This document shows, piece by piece, positions 62,925 through 64,000 of a stretch of DNA of 64,000 bases. The stretch lies in the NCBI GenBank assembly GCA_963667855.2, contig CAXXKI010000035.1, forward strand, positions 23,956 through 87,955. Reading direction: 5' to 3'. Position 1 is the first letter of the stretch; each line of letters begins with the position of its first letter. Made by a program: the position numbers and the translations under genes. Origin of the DNA: G963667855 sp963667855 (GTDB lineage Bacteria > Planctomycetota > Phycisphaerae > UBA1845). The notes under the pieces are model-generated. The model saw nothing but the letters and a program-made list of their open reading frames with translations, was not told where the DNA came from and ran no database searches.

Positions 62925-64000
62925 GTGAAACCAGAAAACCTGAAACGAAAACTTTTTCTTCACGTGGCGTTTGGCTGGATATTCGTCATCGCCGTGTTTT
63001 GCGCCGCGGTACACCTGATGGGCCGCAATCCCGCAACTGACGGTGAGCTCACTAATACGGTTAATGTTTATTCTTCGTTCTATATCCTGACCATAATAAT
63101 GTTTGCCCTGGCGGCCGGTCTGGGGCTGTGCGTATACCTGCTCCGTAAGGTCAGCGAAATGGAGCGAGCCACCTGGGATTACATCAATGAATTGGAAACC
63201 GCCTCATCGGTAAACACAATCGAAGACACCACGCCGCCAGATACCCTCGATCTCCAGACCAGCAAGATGAAAGCCATAGGGCAGCTGGCGGCCGGCATCG
63301 CACACGAAATCAACACACCTACCCAGTTCATTGGCGATAATACCAGATTTCTCGAAGACGCGTTTGCCGATGTCCAACAATTACTGGACACTTATGCCGC
63401 ACTGGCGGATGCAGGACGGGACCTGGACCAGTTACAGGAGCTGGTAAGTAAGGTGGACCAAACCCGGAAGGAAGTTGATCTTGAATACCTGTCCAGCGAA
63501 ATACCCAAAGCAATCGGACAATCCTTATCGGGCCTGGAACGAGTAAGCAGAATAGTCAGAGCCATGAAGGAATTCAGCCATCCGGGTCAGGATGAGAAAA
63601 CCCTGTTTGACATCAATGACGCGATCAACAGCACTGTTACCGTCGCTCGAAATGAATGGCGCTACGTGGCCGACGTCAATACCGATTTTGACACTTCTCT
63701 GCCGCTTATACCTTGCCACGTCGGCGATTTCAACCAGGTCATGCTCAACCTGATTGTAAACGCCGCTCATGCTATAACCGACGTCGTGGGTAGTACGCCT
63801 GAAGTTAAAGGAACCATAAGTATCAGCACCAGGCAGGTCGACGATAGTGTCGAAATCCGAATCTCCGATACCGGCAAGGGGATACCACAAGACGAACTGC
63901 CGCAGATCTTCGATCCGTTTTTCACCACGAAAGAGTTCGGAAAAGGCAGCGGACAGGGACTTGCTTTAGCCAGGGCGATCATAGTCCAAAAACACAATGG
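62925..64000 (+). CDS. Membrane sensor histidine kinase, 3' end outside window
   Basis: The frame opens at GTG 62925 (GAGG six bases upstream) and runs off the window, so about 358 residues are visible. Two membrane segments (about 12-30 and 47-70) are followed by a short linker. The HisKA helix has the phosphorylated His in LAAGIAHEINTPTQFIGDN near 126, a variant typical of kinases without a long sensor. The ATPase domain shows MLNLIVNAAHAI, ISDTGKGIPQDELPQIFDPFFTTK and GKGSGQGLALARAI. It lies 264 bases after the hybrid kinase and may work with it. Confidence 0.9.
   Translation, partial: MKPENLKRKLFLHVAFGWIFVIAVFCAAVHLMGRNPATDGELTNTVNVYSSFYILTIIMFALAAGLGLCVYLLRKVSEMERATWDYINELETASSVNTIEDTTPPDTLDLQTSKMKAIGQLAAGIAHEINTPTQFIGDNTRFLEDAFADVQQLLDTYAALADAGRDLDQLQELVSKVDQTRKEVDLEYLSSEIPKAIGQSLSGLERVSRIVRAMKEFSHPGQDEKTLFDINDAINSTVTVARNEWRYVADVNTDFDTSLPLIPCHVGDFNQVMLNLIVNAAHAITDVVGSTPEVKGTISISTRQVDDSVEIRISDTGKGIPQDELPQIFDPFFTTKEFGKGSGQGLALARAIIVQKHN

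Overview
The window looks like chromosomal DNA of a planctomycete, most likely class Phycisphaerae or a relative. The reasons are indirect: a secreted metalloprotease carrying a dockerin-like EF-hand segment plus many GACC-type cysteine repeats, two groEL genes flanking one groES, many GTG/TTG starts and weak Shine-Dalgarno sites. I could not test the assignment with a search. No rRNA, tRNA, CRISPR array, insertion sequence or prophage is visible.

Layout. (1) 1-18.3 kb, plus strand with one gene reversed: a surface polysaccharide locus. It has the end of a CapK-type adenylating enzyme, a bi-domain oxidoreductase, a heparinase/alginate-lyase-like enzyme, a GT4 glycosyltransferase, two GNAT acyltransferases, a DUF3473-type polysaccharide deacetylase, a WecA/MraY-like lipid initiating transferase fused to an ATP-grasp domain, a nucleotide-sugar epimerase, a nucleotide-sugar 6-dehydrogenase, an SxtJ-carbamoyltransferase-DUF5989 cassette and wecB. 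WecB and the dehydrogenase together could supply UDP-ManNAcA. (2) 18.3-26.2 kb: a TrpR/YerC-family repressor with a clear promoter/operator, then hisG-hisD-hisB-HAD phosphatase-hisH-hisF-hisAIE. The last gene joins HisA, HisI and HisE in one chain; hisC is absent. (3) 26.3-34.2 kb: gltB-gltD and ilvD. (4) 34.3-44.5 kb, minus strand: one long branched-chain amino acid operon, ilvB-ilvM/N-ilvC-leuA-(separate LeuA regulatory domain)-leuC-leuD-cimA-leuB. It is preceded by what looks like a complete ribosome-mediated attenuator: a 60-codon leader peptide packed with Leu/Ile/Val codons, an antiterminator arm at its stop codon, and a 14-bp terminator hairpin with a U-run. (5) 44.9-48.3 kb, minus strand: an M42-type peptidase, two small membrane or membrane-anchored proteins and a GT2 glycosyltransferase. 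(6) 48.5-54.7 kb, minus strand: a protein-folding cluster groEL-groES-groEL-dnaJ-grpE followed by fmdB and yacG. (7) 55.0-60.2 kb, minus strand: a secreted matrixin-like protease with a small secreted partner. (8) 60.6-64 kb, plus strand: a hybrid sensor kinase and the start of a second membrane histidine kinase cut by the window end.

How it fits together: regions 2-4 form a nitrogen and amino-acid block. GltBD makes glutamate, the amino donor and the product of HisH glutamine use. CimA with LeuBCD can make 2-oxobutyrate from pyruvate and acetyl-CoA, so the same LeuBCD enzymes could serve isoleucine as well as leucine, with IlvBNCD completing both branches. The strongest candidates for something undescribed are the ilv attenuator, the stand-alone LeuA regulatory domain, the HisA-I-E fusion with its neighbouring HAD enzyme and unusual HisB, the lipid-transferase/ATP-grasp fusion, and the operator placed inside the yerC promoter.
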